Positions 49,937 through 59,726 of a stretch of 64,000 nt of DNA are shown here, one piece after another. The stretch covers positions 248,001-312,000 of the forward strand of contig CAWGFO010000010.1 in NCBI GenBank assembly GCA_963821925.1, read 5' to 3'. Positions within the stretch are counted from its first letter, which is position 1. Each line of letters starts with the position of its first letter. Position numbers and translations under genes: made by a program. Origin of the DNA: JAOUEA01 sp963821925 (GTDB lineage: Bacteria; Actinomycetota; UBA4738; HRBIN12). Under the pieces are notes generated by a model. It did no database searches. It saw only the letters and a list, made by a program, of their open reading frames with translations, and was not told where the DNA came from.

Positions 49937-51076
49937 ATGGACGAGGTTCGACGTGAGGTCGCGAGCGACACGGGCGATCTGCGCGCCCAGGCGGACGCGC
50001 TGCACGTCGCCGTCAGCCGTTCGCAGCGAGAGCTCCTCTCAGTCCTGGCCGAGATCGACCGACGCGGAGTCTGGGACGGTGACGGCGCCCGCGACATGTC
50101 CCACTGGGTCTCGATGCGCTACGGCGTCTCGGCGTGGAAGGCGGCGCGGTGGGTGGCGGCTGCGCATGCGCTGGCAGGTCTCCCTCGGACGTCGGACGCG
50201 CTCGCGACCGGACGGCTCAGCCTCGACAAGGTCGTCGAGCTGGCCCGCTTCGCCACGGTGGAGACGGAGGCGTCGCTGATCCGCTGGGCCGTCGGTGTCT
50301 CCTGCGGCGCGATCCGCCGCAAGGCGGACCTCGAGCGCAAGCGCGAGGGCATCGAGATACATGACGCGGAGCGCGCCCGGTCGCTCCGATGGTGGTTCGA
50401 GGACGAAGGCACGCGGTTCGGGCTCGAAGCGGAGCTGCCCGCCGATCAGGGCGTGCTCGTCGCGAAGGCCCTGTCCCGCCTGGCCGACTCCTTGCCGGCG
50501 ATGCCGGGCGAGGGTGGGCCTGAGTGCGTCGACGCCCGACGGGCCGACGCACTGGTGACGCTCTGCTCAGCCAGGATCGCGAGCGACCCCGATCCCGACC
50601 GCGCCACCATCGTGGTGCACACATCGCTCGAGACCCTCGCGGGCGCCGAGCGGAACGCCGAGGTCGAGGACGGCCCGGTGATCGCGCCGGAGACCGCTCG
50701 CCGGCTCGCGTGCGACGGCCGGATCCAGATCGTGGCCGAAGACGGCCACGGAGACCCGCTGCGCCTCGGTCGGCTCACGCGAGTCCCGTCGGCGCCGTTG
50801 ATCCGGCAGCTCCGCCACCGCGACCGCGAGTGCCGGTTCCCCGGCTGCGAGAGGCGGCGATTCACCAACGCCCACCATGTCCGATGGTGGAGTCGCGGCG
50901 GCCTGACCGACCTGGACAACCTCGTCTTGCTCTGTTCGTTCCACCACCGGCTCGTCCACGAGGGCGGCTGGACGCTCACGTTAGGCCCGAAGGGCGATGT
51001 CGCCTGGTTCCGGCCCGACGGCGCGAAGCATCGCGCGGGTCCGGCTCCCCCCGATCAGCTGCCGCTCGCGGTGTGA
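49937..51076 (+). CDS. DUF222/HNH endonuclease-domain protein (13E12-repeat family)
   Basis: A 379-residue protein typical of actinobacteria, where such genes occur in many copies. The N-terminal DUF222 region is about 1-250 (RRGVWDGDGARDMSHWVSMR, ACHALAGL-like helix, and GVSCGAIRRKADLERKREGI). The HNH nuclease motif follows: CRFPGCERRRFTNAHHVRWW, SRGGLTDLDNLVLLCSFHHR and LVHEGGW, with two CxxC-like positions and the catalytic His. The biological role is unknown; they may be selfish or defence-linked. It is inserted between rnj and ftsK, two genes that are often adjacent. Confidence 0.87.
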   Translation: MDEVRREVASDTGDLRAQADALHVAVSRSQRELLSVLAEIDRRGVWDGDGARDMSHWVSMRYGVSAWKAARWVAAAHALAGLPRTSDALATGRLSLDKVVELARFATVETEASLIRWAVGVSCGAIRRKADLERKREGIEIHDAERARSLRWWFEDEGTRFGLEAELPADQGVLVAKALSRLADSLPAMPGEGGPECVDARRADALVTLCSARIASDPDPDRATIVVHTSLETLAGAERNAEVEDGPVIAPETARRLACDGRIQIVAEDGHGDPLRLGRLTRVPSAPLIRQLRHRDRECRFPGCERRRFTNAHHVRWWSRGGLTDLDNLVLLCSFHHRLVHEGGWTLTLGPKGDVAWFRPDGAKHRAGPAPPDQLPLAV

Positions 51077-51162
51077 GCCGACGGTTCGAGCGGGGAGCCG
51101 GTTTCGACCCGGCTGACCAGGTTGCTTGCCTCGCCCCGAGAACCCGTCAGACTTACCGGTCT

Positions 51163-53523
51163 ATGGCGACGAAAACTTCCCCGTCGCGGCGTTCGTCGTC
51201 GCGCGCTTCATCCCGCTCCGCATCCAAGCGCAGGGCCGCTCCCAAGCGGAAGCCGGCGCCGAAGAAGAAGCCGGCGCCGAAGCCGAAGCCGGACCGCATG
51301 CCCACGCGGCAGATCCTCTCGCCGCATGCACGCGACGCGGCCGGCATCGGGTTGGTGGTGCTGGCGCTGCTGGCGATCCTCGGGGTGTGGTTGGAGGCGG
51401 CGGGACCGGTAGGCCATGGCCTCTCGTGGCTCCTGCACGGGGCGTTCGGTGTCGCGGCCGTGCTCTTCCCGATCGTGGGGATCTACTGGGGCTTCGTGCT
51501 CCTGCGTGACGTCGCGCCCGAGGACCGGGTCCGGATGTTCATCGGGTTCACGGTGATGACGATCGGGCTGCTCGGCATCCTCTCGCTCGCGCGCGGCAAC
51601 CCGAGCCCGTTCGCCGGGTACGACGCCACGAAGAAGCTCCACGGGCTGGCGGAAGCGGGCGGGCTGGTCGGCGCGCTCGCCGCCTACCCGCTCTCCCGCG
51701 TGCTCTCGGCGATCGGCGCCGGGATCATCTGCGCCGGGCTCGCCTTCCTCGGCCTCCTGATCTTCACCGGGACGCCCGTGTCGTCGCTCCGGGGCACGCT
51801 CAAGCACCACCTCCGCGTCCCGATCGAGGAGCCGGCCACCGCGCAGGTGCTCGTCCCCGACGCGAAGCCCGAGAAGGAGCCCAAGCCGAAGCGGCGCTCG
51901 AAGGTGAAGGAGGCGCTCGGCCTGGGCGAGGAGCCGACGGCCGACCCGATCGTCGTGCTGCCCGAGGCCGACGCGACCGAGCCCCTCACCGACGAGGTGC
52001 CCGCCAAGCCCGCGAAGACCGCGAAGCCCCGCACGATCACGACCTCGCAGGGTCCCTACCAGCTCCCGCCGCTCGACCTGCTCCGCACCGCCCCGCCGTC
52101 GACCGCCGACGGCACGCACGAGACCGAGGTGATGCAGGCGCTCGGCCACACGTTGCTGACGTTCGGGGTCGACGCGAAGGTCGTCGCCGCCCACCGCGGA
52201 CCGACCGTCACGATGTACGAGGTCGAGGTCGCGAGCGGCACCAAGGTGAACAAGGTCCTGAACCTGTCCAGCGACATCGCGTACGCGCTCGCCACGCCCG
52301 ACGTCCGGATCCAGGCGCCGATCCCGGGCCGTTCCGCGATCGGCATCGAGGTCCCGAACAAGCACCGCGACTTCGTGATGCTGGGCGACATCCTGCGCTC
52401 CGAGAACGCGCGCTCGGCCACCCACCCGCTGACGGTCGCCCTGGGCAAGGACATCCACGGCCGGTCGCAGATGGTGAACCTCGCCACGATGCCGCACGTG
52501 CTGATCGCGGGCGCGACGGGGGCCGGCAAGTCGAGCCTCGTGAACTGCTTCATCACGTCGCTCCTGATGCGCACGACGCCCGACGACGTCCGCCTGGTGC
52601 TCGTCGATCCCAAGCGGGTCGAGCTGAGCCACTTCGCCGAGGTCCCGCACCTGTTGAGCCCGGTGATCGTGCACCCCAAGCGTGCCGCCGAGGCGCTCCA
52701 GTGGATCGTCCGCGAGATGGAGATGCGCTACGAGATGCTCGCGACCGTCGGCGTCCGCGACATCGACGGTTACGAGGAGGGCCTGAAGGCCGGCACGCTC
52801 CGCCTGCCGGTCGGCCACGAGGACAAGTACGAGCACATGCCTTTCATCGTGGTCGTGATCGACGAGCTCGCCGACCTGATGATGGTGGCGCCGCGCGACG
52901 TCGAGGACGCGATCTGCCGGATCGCGCAGATGGCGCGCGCCGTCGGTATCCACCTCGTGGTCGCGACCCAGCGCCCGAGCGTCGACGTCGTCACCGGCCT
53001 GATCAAGGCGAACATCCCGAGTCGGATCGCGCTGATGACCTCGAGTCAGGCCGACAGCCGCGTCGTGCTCGACATGAACGGCGCCGAGAAGCTCGTCGGC
53101 CACGGGGACATGCTCTTCGCCCCCGCCAACGCCTCGAAGCCGACCCGCCTGCAGGGCGCGTGGGTGACCGAGGCCGAGATCCACGGGATCACGGACTTCA
53201 TCCGCACCCAGCGCGAGGTCGTCTACGAGCAGACCGTGGAAGGTCTCGGACTGCCGCCGACCGAAGCCGAACTCTCCGGTGGCATCGGCGGCGGCATGAG
53301 CGGGGACGACGACGACCTGCTCGCCCAGGCCGCCGAGCTCGTGATCCGTTCCCAGCTCGGATCGACCTCGATGCTCCAGCGGAAGCTCAAGGTCGGGTTC
53401 GCCCGCGCCGGGCGCCTGATGGACCTCCTCGAGGACCAGGGCGTCGTCGGCCCCGGTCAGGGGTCGAAGGCGCGTGACGTGCTGATGACCCTGGACGAAT
53501 GGGAGGAACGTCGCAGCGCGTAG
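51163..53523 (+). CDS. ftsK: DNA translocase FtsK/SpoIIIE
   Basis: FtsK pumps chromosomal DNA through the septum. The ATG at 51163 gives 786 residues. A very basic Pro/Lys/Ser-rich N-terminus (KRRAAPKRKPAPKKKPAPK) precedes four transmembrane helices (for example GIGLVVLALLAILGVWLEA), then a linker of about 130 residues. The motor has Walker A GATGAGKSS near residue 450, Walker B FIVVVIDELADLMMV, and VATQRPSVDVVTGLIKANIP. The winged-helix gamma domain ends LQRKLKVGFARAGRLMDLLE. No firm promoter is seen in the 86-base gap upstream. Confidence 0.95.
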   Translation: MATKTSPSRRSSSRASSRSASKRRAAPKRKPAPKKKPAPKPKPDRMPTRQILSPHARDAAGIGLVVLALLAILGVWLEAAGPVGHGLSWLLHGAFGVAAVLFPIVGIYWGFVLLRDVAPEDRVRMFIGFTVMTIGLLGILSLARGNPSPFAGYDATKKLHGLAEAGGLVGALAAYPLSRVLSAIGAGIICAGLAFLGLLIFTGTPVSSLRGTLKHHLRVPIEEPATAQVLVPDAKPEKEPKPKRRSKVKEALGLGEEPTADPIVVLPEADATEPLTDEVPAKPAKTAKPRTITTSQGPYQLPPLDLLRTAPPSTADGTHETEVMQALGHTLLTFGVDAKVVAAHRGPTVTMYEVEVASGTKVNKVLNLSSDIAYALATPDVRIQAPIPGRSAIGIEVPNKHRDFVMLGDILRSENARSATHPLTVALGKDIHGRSQMVNLATMPHVLIAGATGAGKSSLVNCFITSLLMRTTPDDVRLVLVDPKRVELSHFAEVPHLLSPVIVHPKRAAEALQWIVREMEMRYEMLATVGVRDIDGYEEGLKAGTLRLPVGHEDKYEHMPFIVVVIDELADLMMVAPRDVEDAICRIAQMARAVGIHLVVATQRPSVDVVTGLIKANIPSRIALMTSSQADSRVVLDMNGAEKLVGHGDMLFAPANASKPTRLQGAWVTEAEIHGITDFIRTQREVVYEQTVEGLGLPPTEAELSGGIGGGMSGDDDDLLAQAAELVIRSQLGSTSMLQRKLKVGFARAGRLMDLLEDQGVVGPGQGSKARDVLMTLDEWEERRSA

Positions 53524-53560
53524 TCGTCACGGGACCGCGCGCCCGCGGCATGGAGGGACG

Positions 53561-54250
53561 ATGCCACGACGCTTGGCGCTCCTCGTGCTCGCTACGGTGC
53601 TGGCCGGATGTGCCGACCCGGCGCCCGCCGGGGACGCCCCCTCGTCCGCGGCCCCGTCGGACGCAACGGCCCTCGCCGTGATCGAGTGCGGGGCGGACGG
53701 GTCGACGACGATCCGCACACCGCGGGTCTCGGCCCAGGCCGACGGCGTCCACGTGCGTGTCGTGAGCCACCTCGACGAACCAGCGAGCATCAACGGCTGG
53801 GGGTTCGACGTGGACTCGGGTGCCTCCCGGTGGACCCTCGGGAGTCGCCCCGGCGTGGTGCAGACCGCCTGCTGGCCCTTCAGCGACCACGGGAACGAGG
53901 AGCCGGCGACCCAGCCGATCGAGATCCTGGATGCGTCGGGGCTGTTCGTGGACGGGGAGCTCGACTGCGAGGGCGGCGTGTCGATGGGGTGGACCGCCGA
54001 CTACGCGAGCCCGCCGGACGAGGATGCGCCGCCGATCACGCCCGAGGAAGCCCGATCGGAGCTGCGCGGCCTCCGACCGTCCGACGAGGTTCGCTACGCG
54101 GGATACCCCGAGGATCCCGATCCGAGCATCATCGTCGTGCGAGACGGTCGCGTGATCGCCTCGATCGGCTTCGCTCGCTACGACGGCGCGTGGTCCGCGG
54201 GCGGCGGGCAGGTCTGCGACGAGGAAGGGGTCCGGGTCGCCGGGCTCTAG
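53561..54250 (+). CDS. Putative lipoprotein of unknown function
   Basis: A 229-residue exported protein. The signal peptide LALLVLATVLAGCADP has a good lipobox (LAGC). The ATG follows GGAGGGACG. The mature part is acidic with several Cys and Trp residues (RWTLGSRPGVVQTACWPFSD), and a loop of charged residues DDASPPDEDAPP-like near the middle. A last segment SIIVVRDGRVIASIGFARYD resembles small beta domains. I do not recognise the family. Confidence 0.72.
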   Translation: MPRRLALLVLATVLAGCADPAPAGDAPSSAAPSDATALAVIECGADGSTTIRTPRVSAQADGVHVRVVSHLDEPASINGWGFDVDSGASRWTLGSRPGVVQTACWPFSDHGNEEPATQPIEILDASGLFVDGELDCEGGVSMGWTADYASPPDEDAPPITPEEARSELRGLRPSDEVRYAGYPEDPDPSIIVVRDGRVIASIGFARYDGAWSAGGGQVCDEEGVRVAGL

Positions 54251-54254
54251 CGGC

Positions 54255-54668
54255 TCACAGCGCGCCGACGCGGCGCGCGACCTGGAACAGCGTGTCGGCG
54301 TGTTGCTGGGGGTCGATCATGACCTTGCCGGCGAGTCCCACCTGGCGCTGCCAGTACGCGTAGATCAGCTCGTGATCCCAGCCTCGTTCCAGGGCGCTCT
54401 TGTAGCTGCGCACGATCTCGCTCCCGCTCCAGATCGCGTCGGGCGCCACCACGAACCCGCCGCGCTGGCCGTCGATCGAGAGCCAGTAGCTGCCCACGAG
54501 CCCCCAGCGGCCGTCGTCGAGCTGCCCCGACACGATCAGGAAGCGCACGGGCCCCTCCGCGAGGGTGCCGGGCGCGGTCACCGGTTCCGTGATCTGCGCC
54601 AGCGGCGAGAGATCACTCCACGTCGGGGTCGTCACCTTGGGCTCCGTTCGCTCGCGTCCATCGGTCAT
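54255..54668 (-). CDS. Conserved-looking hypothetical protein, 137 residues
   Basis: Unrecognised. The ATG is preceded by TACGCT six bases upstream (leaderless). The sequence is soluble and well mixed in composition (GQLDDGRWGLVGSYWLSIDG, then RGWDHELIYAYWQRQVGLAG), with no signal peptide or membrane helix. The codon usage and an isolated -10 box argue that it is a real gene. It converges on the lipoprotein gene with four bases between stops. Confidence 0.6.
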   Translation of the reverse strand: MTDGRERTEPKVTTPTWSDLSPLAQITEPVTAPGTLAEGPVRFLIVSGQLDDGRWGLVGSYWLSIDGQRGGFVVAPDAIWSGSEIVRSYKSALERGWDHELIYAYWQRQVGLAGKVMIDPQQHADTLFQVARRVGAL

Positions 54669-54674
54669 GGTCGG

Positions 54675-54680
54675 AGCGTA
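54675..54680 (-). promoter_or_regulatory. -10 box TACGCT for the 137-residue hypothetical gene (leaderless)
   Basis: On the minus strand TACGCT ends six bases before the ATG at 54668. Confidence 0.5.
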
Positions 54681-54737
54681 GTCACCCGTCTGGGGGCGGC
54701 ACAGGGGGCGAAGGGTTAGTTCTTCCGGTCCCTGGTC

Positions 54738-55292
54738 CTAGGCCGTCTGACGTTCCCCGCGGACATCTTCGACCGTGATCGCCCAGCGCTCGTGGTCACG
54801 CCAGCGCCCCGACACCTTGAGGTACCGGGGGGAGAACCCTTCGAGGCGGAACCCGGCGCCCTTCACGAGCGCGATCGAGGCGGTGTTCCCCGGCTGGATG
54901 TTGGCCTCGACGCGGTGGAGGCCGAGGGGACCGAACGCGTGCTTCAGGAGCAGGGCCAGCCCTTCGCGCATGTAGCCCTGCCCCGCGAACGGCACGAACG
55001 CGTAGTAGCCGAGGTAGGCGTTCCGGAACGGTCCCCGGAAGATCTGCGAGAGGTGATACGTCCCGACGATCGCTCCGTCCTCGTTGCGGCAGACCATCAC
55101 ACGTTCGTCGGTGGCGGTATGGGCCCGCCGGAGGAACGCGGCGAACGACTGGGCGTCGCCGGGGGCGTGGACCCAGGAGCCGTGGAGCGAGCGGCTCGCC
55201 TTGACCGCTTCGATGAACCGATCGCGGTCCCGGGCGGTCGGACGCCGCAGGTGCACGCGGTCGCCGCGGGGGAGCGGCGGGGTCTTCGTCAC
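54738..55292 (-). CDS. GNAT acetyltransferase of the RimJ/RimL type
   Basis: An acetyl-CoA-dependent N-acetyltransferase of 184 residues. The GTG at 55292 overlaps the ppa stop (GTGA); the longer open frame upstream is in the ppa shadow. Motifs: VHLRRPTARDRDRFIEAVKA, LGYYAFVPFAGQGYMREGLA (acetyl-CoA loop QGYMREG), and NTASIALVKGAGFRLEGFSP. Such proteins acetylate ribosomal-protein N-termini or small amines; the target is unknown. It is transcribed with ppa. Confidence 0.87.
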   Translation of the reverse strand: MTKTPPLPRGDRVHLRRPTARDRDRFIEAVKASRSLHGSWVHAPGDAQSFAAFLRRAHTATDERVMVCRNEDGAIVGTYHLSQIFRGPFRNAYLGYYAFVPFAGQGYMREGLALLLKHAFGPLGLHRVEANIQPGNTASIALVKGAGFRLEGFSPRYLKVSGRWRDHERWAITVEDVRGERQTA

Positions 55293-55807
55293 GAGGCGCC
55301 GTGCCCGGAAGCCGCGCCCGCGGCCTCGTGGCGCGCGATCGCAGCCTCGATCACCCGGACCGCGCTCGCGCGATCCTCGTAACCGTCGGTCGCGACCTTG
55401 TGGCCCTCGAGATCCTTGTAGACCTGGAAGAAATGCTCGATCTCGTTCAGCAGCGTGAGCGGGAGGCCACCGAGATCGCCGACGTGGGACCACATCGGAT
55501 CGCGCAGCGGCACGCAGAGGATCTTCTCGTCCTCACCCTTCTCGTCCTGCATCCGGAACAGCCCCACCGGCCTGGCGCGGATCCGGCACCCCGGGAAGGT
55601 CGGCTCGCCCACGAAGACGAGGGCGTCGAGGGGATCGCCGTCGCCGCCCAGCGTGCCGTCGATGTAGCCGTAGTCGGCCGGGTACTGCATCGAGGTGAAG
55701 AGCATCCGGTCGAGCCAGATCTCGCCGGTCTCGTGGTCGGCCTCGTACTTGTTGCGGGACCCCTTGGGGATCTCGACGACGATCGTGAGCACCTCGGTCC
55801 CGGCCAT
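55289..55807 (-). CDS. ppa: Inorganic pyrophosphatase, family I
   Basis: A soluble pyrophosphatase that drives biosynthesis by removing PPi. The 172-residue protein has the family-I core: VVEIPKGSRNKYEADHETG, ADYGYIDGTLGGDGDPLDAL with the catalytic Asp cluster (DGDPLDA), and GCRIRARPVGLFRMQDEKGEDEKIL (in parts RARPVGLFRM and EKGEDEKIL). The ATG follows TAGACT by seven bases. The last four bases overlap the acetyltransferase start. Confidence 0.96.
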   Translation of the reverse strand: MAGTEVLTIVVEIPKGSRNKYEADHETGEIWLDRMLFTSMQYPADYGYIDGTLGGDGDPLDALVFVGEPTFPGCRIRARPVGLFRMQDEKGEDEKILCVPLRDPMWSHVGDLGGLPLTLLNEIEHFFQVYKDLEGHKVATDGYEDRASAVRVIEAAIARHEAAGAASGHGAS

Positions 55808-55814
55808 GCGCTGG

Positions 55815-55844
55815 AGTCTAGCGGCTGCCGTCGCGCGCTATCCT
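55815..55844. promoter_or_regulatory. Divergent promoters for ppa and the RodZ-like gene
   Basis: On the minus strand TAGACT (55820-55815) ends seven bases before the ppa ATG. On the plus strand TATCCT (55839-55844) ends 12 bases before the ATG at 55857. Both mRNAs have almost no leader. Confidence 0.5.
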
Positions 55845-55856
55845 TGGCGTGACCCC

Positions 55857-56585
55857 ATGGCCGGACCCTTGCAGGACGCCACGATCGGGGTCGGCCCGGC
55901 GCTCCGGAAGGCGCGGGAGCATCGGGGGCTGACGCTCGACGAGGCCGCCCGCGACACCAAGCTCCGGGTCGATCTCCTTTCGGCGCTCGAAGACGAATCC
56001 TTCGACGCCCTGCTCGGCGACGTCTACGTCCGTGGCGCGCTCCGCGCGTACGCCCAGTACCTCGGGCTGAGCCCCGACAAGGTCGTGGCCGCGTACGCGC
56101 GGCACGCCGACGATCCCGAGCCCCCGCCGCCACCGCAGAAGATGGGCCGGATCGAGCAGGCGATGGCGGCCGCGCGGATCCGGGACAACCAGAAGTTCCT
56201 GCTGATCGCGGCGGCCGCGCTCCTCGTGATCCTGCTGGCCGTGGGGCTGCTCGCGCGCGACAACGGCACCCCGCCGCCGGCGGCGATCCCCACGACCGCC
56301 GCATCCCCGGTCCCCGAGGACCGGCGGATCGAGGCGATCCTCGTGGCCCAGCGCGACGCATCGGCGACCGTGACCGTCGACGGGGTCCCCGAGACCTTCG
56401 CGATGGCCGAGGGTGAGACCCGGTCGTTCAGCGCGGTCGACGACCTCACGATCACGATCGCGGACGGTGGGTCGGTACAGGTGTTCCTGGCGGGACGCGA
56501 CCTCGGCGCGCCGGGGGAGCCCGGCCAGTCCTGGACGAAGACCTACACCTACGACACGGGAGCGAGCCCATCGCCGGGAGCCTGA
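55857..56585 (+). CDS. rodZ: RodZ-like helix-turn-helix membrane protein
   Basis: A 242-residue bitopic membrane protein of the RodZ/YmfM type. The N-terminal HTH_25 domain spans about 1-85 (LRKAREHRGLTLDEAARDTK and GDVYVRGALRAYAQYLGL). A basic stretch and one transmembrane helix (FLLIAAAALLVILLAVGLLA) lie near 120-140, followed by an extracytoplasmic DUF4115-like beta domain (ATVTVDGVPETFAMAEGETR). In rods RodZ binds MreB; here no mre gene is nearby. Its place before cinA and recA is conserved in actinobacteria, where it is often just called a transcriptional regulator. Confidence 0.85.
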   Translation: MAGPLQDATIGVGPALRKAREHRGLTLDEAARDTKLRVDLLSALEDESFDALLGDVYVRGALRAYAQYLGLSPDKVVAAYARHADDPEPPPPPQKMGRIEQAMAAARIRDNQKFLLIAAAALLVILLAVGLLARDNGTPPPAAIPTTAASPVPEDRRIEAILVAQRDASATVTVDGVPETFAMAEGETRSFSAVDDLTITIADGGSVQVFLAGRDLGAPGEPGQSWTKTYTYDTGASPSPGA

Positions 56586-57847
56586 GCGCCGAGATCGTCG
56601 GGGTGGGGACCGAGCTCCTCCTCGGCCAGATCGCGAACACGAACGCCCGGTGGATGTCCGAGGCGCTCGCCGAGATCGGGGTCGACGTGCTCTACCACTC
56701 GGTGGTCGGCGACAACATGGACCGGATCGTGGCGACGCTCGGCGCCGCGGCCGAGCGCGTCGACGTCGTCCTGGTCACCGGCGGCCTCGGGCCGACGGGG
56801 GACGACATCACGCGCGACGCGATCGCACGGGTGATGGGTGTGGGAATGGTGCGGCATCCCGAGCTCGAGACGATGCTCCGTGAGCGGTTCGCCAGGTACC
56901 GGGGCGAGATGCCCGCGAGCAATCTCCGGCAGGCCGACGTGCCGGATGGCGCCCGGTACGTCGTGCCGGAGCGCGGAACGGCGCCCGGACTGGTCGTGAC
57001 CCTCCCCGGCGGCACCCTGCTGTACGCGATGGCCGGCGTGCCGGCCGAGATGCGCGAGATCATGACCGGCACTGTGCTCCCCGAGTTGGCCGAGCGCGCC
57101 GGCCCCGCGGTCCTGCGCTCGCAGGTGATCCGCTGCGCCGGCATCGGCGAGTCGGCGCTGGCGGAGCGCCTCGACGACCTCTTCGTGGCGAGCCGGAACC
57201 CGAGCGTCGCGTACCTGGCCTCGGGCGGCGAGGTGAAGGTGCGCCTGACCGCGAAGGCGTCCACCGGGGAGGAGGCCGACTCCCTCCTGCGCCCGCTCGC
57301 CGACGAGGTGATCGCGCGCGCGGGGGACGTCGTGTTCTCGACGGCGGGGGAATCGCTCGAGGAGGCGATCGGGCGGCTGCTGCGTACGTCCGGCCGCTCG
57401 ATGGCCACGGCGGAATCGCTCACCGGCGGCGGGATCGCGCAGCGGCTGACCAGCGTCCCGGGGGCGTCCGCCTACTTCCGGGGCTCGGCCGTCACGTACC
57501 TGCCGGAGGTGAAGGAGCGCGTGCTCGGGGTCGCGGCCGCGACGATCGCGCGCGACGGCGTGGTCAGCGAGGCGTGCGCGCGTGAGATGGCCGCGGGCGC
57601 CCGGGCGTTGTTCGACGCCGACGTCGCCGTGGCGGTGACCGGCGTGGCCGGCCCCGAGCCCCACGACGGCAGGGAACCGGGCGACGTGTGGCTCGCGCTG
57701 GACGCCGACGAGGCGACCCACGCGCGTTTCATGCGGATGTCGGGGGCGCGCGATCAGATCGTCCGCTGGACCGAGCAGGCGGCGCTGGACCTGGTGCGGC
57801 GGCACCTCGAGGGCCGGCCGCTGCCGGCATCCGATCGGCTGATCTGA
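56582..57847 (+). CDS. cinA: CinA family protein (MoaB-like domain plus PncC nicotinamide-nucleotide amidase)
   Basis: CinA couples an ADP-ribose-pyrophosphatase-like MoaB domain with a PncC deamidase and is linked to recA and competence genes. Family members start with a strand like AEIIxVGTELLLG, which here is encoded as SAEIVGVGTELLLGQIANTN. No ATG, GTG or TTG precedes that strand in a suitable place; CTG at 56582 overlaps the rodZ stop (CTGA) and is my choice. GTG at 56603 would remove the first strand. The MoaB part has VTGGLGPTGDD, and the C-terminal domain has ATAESLTGGGIAQRL, AVAVTGVAGPEPHDG and GDVWLAL. The usual TAESCTGG reads TAESLTGG. Confidence 0.88.
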   Translation: MSAEIVGVGTELLLGQIANTNARWMSEALAEIGVDVLYHSVVGDNMDRIVATLGAAAERVDVVLVTGGLGPTGDDITRDAIARVMGVGMVRHPELETMLRERFARYRGEMPASNLRQADVPDGARYVVPERGTAPGLVVTLPGGTLLYAMAGVPAEMREIMTGTVLPELAERAGPAVLRSQVIRCAGIGESALAERLDDLFVASRNPSVAYLASGGEVKVRLTAKASTGEEADSLLRPLADEVIARAGDVVFSTAGESLEEAIGRLLRTSGRSMATAESLTGGGIAQRLTSVPGASAYFRGSAVTYLPEVKERVLGVAAATIARDGVVSEACAREMAAGARALFDADVAVAVTGVAGPEPHDGREPGDVWLALDADEATHARFMRMSGARDQIVRWTEQAALDLVRRHLEGRPLPASDRLI

Positions 57848-57855
57848 GGGGCGAC

Positions 57856-58455
57856 ATGGGAGAGGCGCGGAGCGGACGCGCGGTCGACCCGTCCCCGCCT
57901 CGCCCACTGCGTCTGTTCGTGGCGGTCGACCCATCCGAGGAGGCCCGGGACGCGGTGGCATCGGCGATCGCCCCGTGGCGGGGCGCGGTCCCGGAGGCGC
58001 GCTGGACCGATCGGGCGGCGTGGCATGTCACCCTGAGGTTCCTCGGGGGGACGGCGCCGGACCTCGTCGGGCGCGTGCGCGACCTGGTCGCCGGCGCGGC
58101 GGCGGAGGTGCCGGCGTTCGAGGCCCGGCTCGACGGCCTCGGCACCTTCCCCGCACAAGGTCCGGCGCGCGTGCTGTGGGCCGGGGTCGAGGACCGGTCC
58201 GGTCGGCTGGCGCGGCTCGCGCTCGCGGTCGACGCGGCGCTCGCGTCGTCGTTCGAGCCCGAACGGCGCCCGCTGCACCCCCACCTCACCATGGCGCGGT
58301 TCGATCCCCCCCGGCGGGTCCCCGAGGCCCTCACGTCCACGGAGGTCGAGCCGGTCACGTTCACCGTCGACCGGGTCTGCCTGTACCGCAGCCACCTCGG
58401 AGGAGGTCCCGCCCGGTACGAGCTCCTCGCGGCGGCTCCGCTGAGGACCGGGTAG
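57856..58455 (+). CDS. thpR: RNA 2',3'-cyclic phosphodiesterase (ThpR/LigT, 2H family)
   Basis: A 199-residue two-histidine phosphoesterase that opens 2',3'-cyclic phosphate RNA ends. The ATG is preceded by GAGGGG. The two HXTX motifs are HVTLRFLGG and HLTMARF, spaced as in the family. N-terminal LRLFVAVDPSEEARDAVA and central RVLWAGVEDRSGRLARLALA also match. It sits in the conserved cinA-thpR-recA order. Confidence 0.93.
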   Translation: MGEARSGRAVDPSPPRPLRLFVAVDPSEEARDAVASAIAPWRGAVPEARWTDRAAWHVTLRFLGGTAPDLVGRVRDLVAGAAAEVPAFEARLDGLGTFPAQGPARVLWAGVEDRSGRLARLALAVDAALASSFEPERRPLHPHLTMARFDPPRRVPEALTSTEVEPVTFTVDRVCLYRSHLGGGPARYELLAAAPLRTG

Positions 58456-58464
58456 CCACGCTGC

Positions 58465-58493
58465 TTGCGTTCGAACACCTGTTCGGATACCCT
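58465..58493 (+). promoter_or_regulatory. recA promoter
   Basis: A -35 TTGCGT (58465-58470) and -10 TACCCT (58488-58493) are spaced by exactly 17 bases. The LexA box lies wholly inside the spacer. The recA leader would be about 30 bases and contains AGGGGTG before the ATG. Confidence 0.7.
58472..58485 (+). promoter_or_regulatory. LexA (SOS) box of recA
   Basis: CGAACACCTGTTCG is a perfect match to the actinobacterial/firmicute LexA operator CGAAC-N4-GTTCG. Between the -35 and -10 elements, LexA would block RNA polymerase until DNA damage. recX, 12 bases after recA, should be controlled with it. Confidence 0.85.
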
Positions 58494-58530
58494 GCGCGAG
58501 CCAGCAGACCGAACGACAGGGGTGTAATTT

Positions 58531-59715
<1,185 letters not shown>

Positions 59716-59726
59716 CGAGGCGCGCC

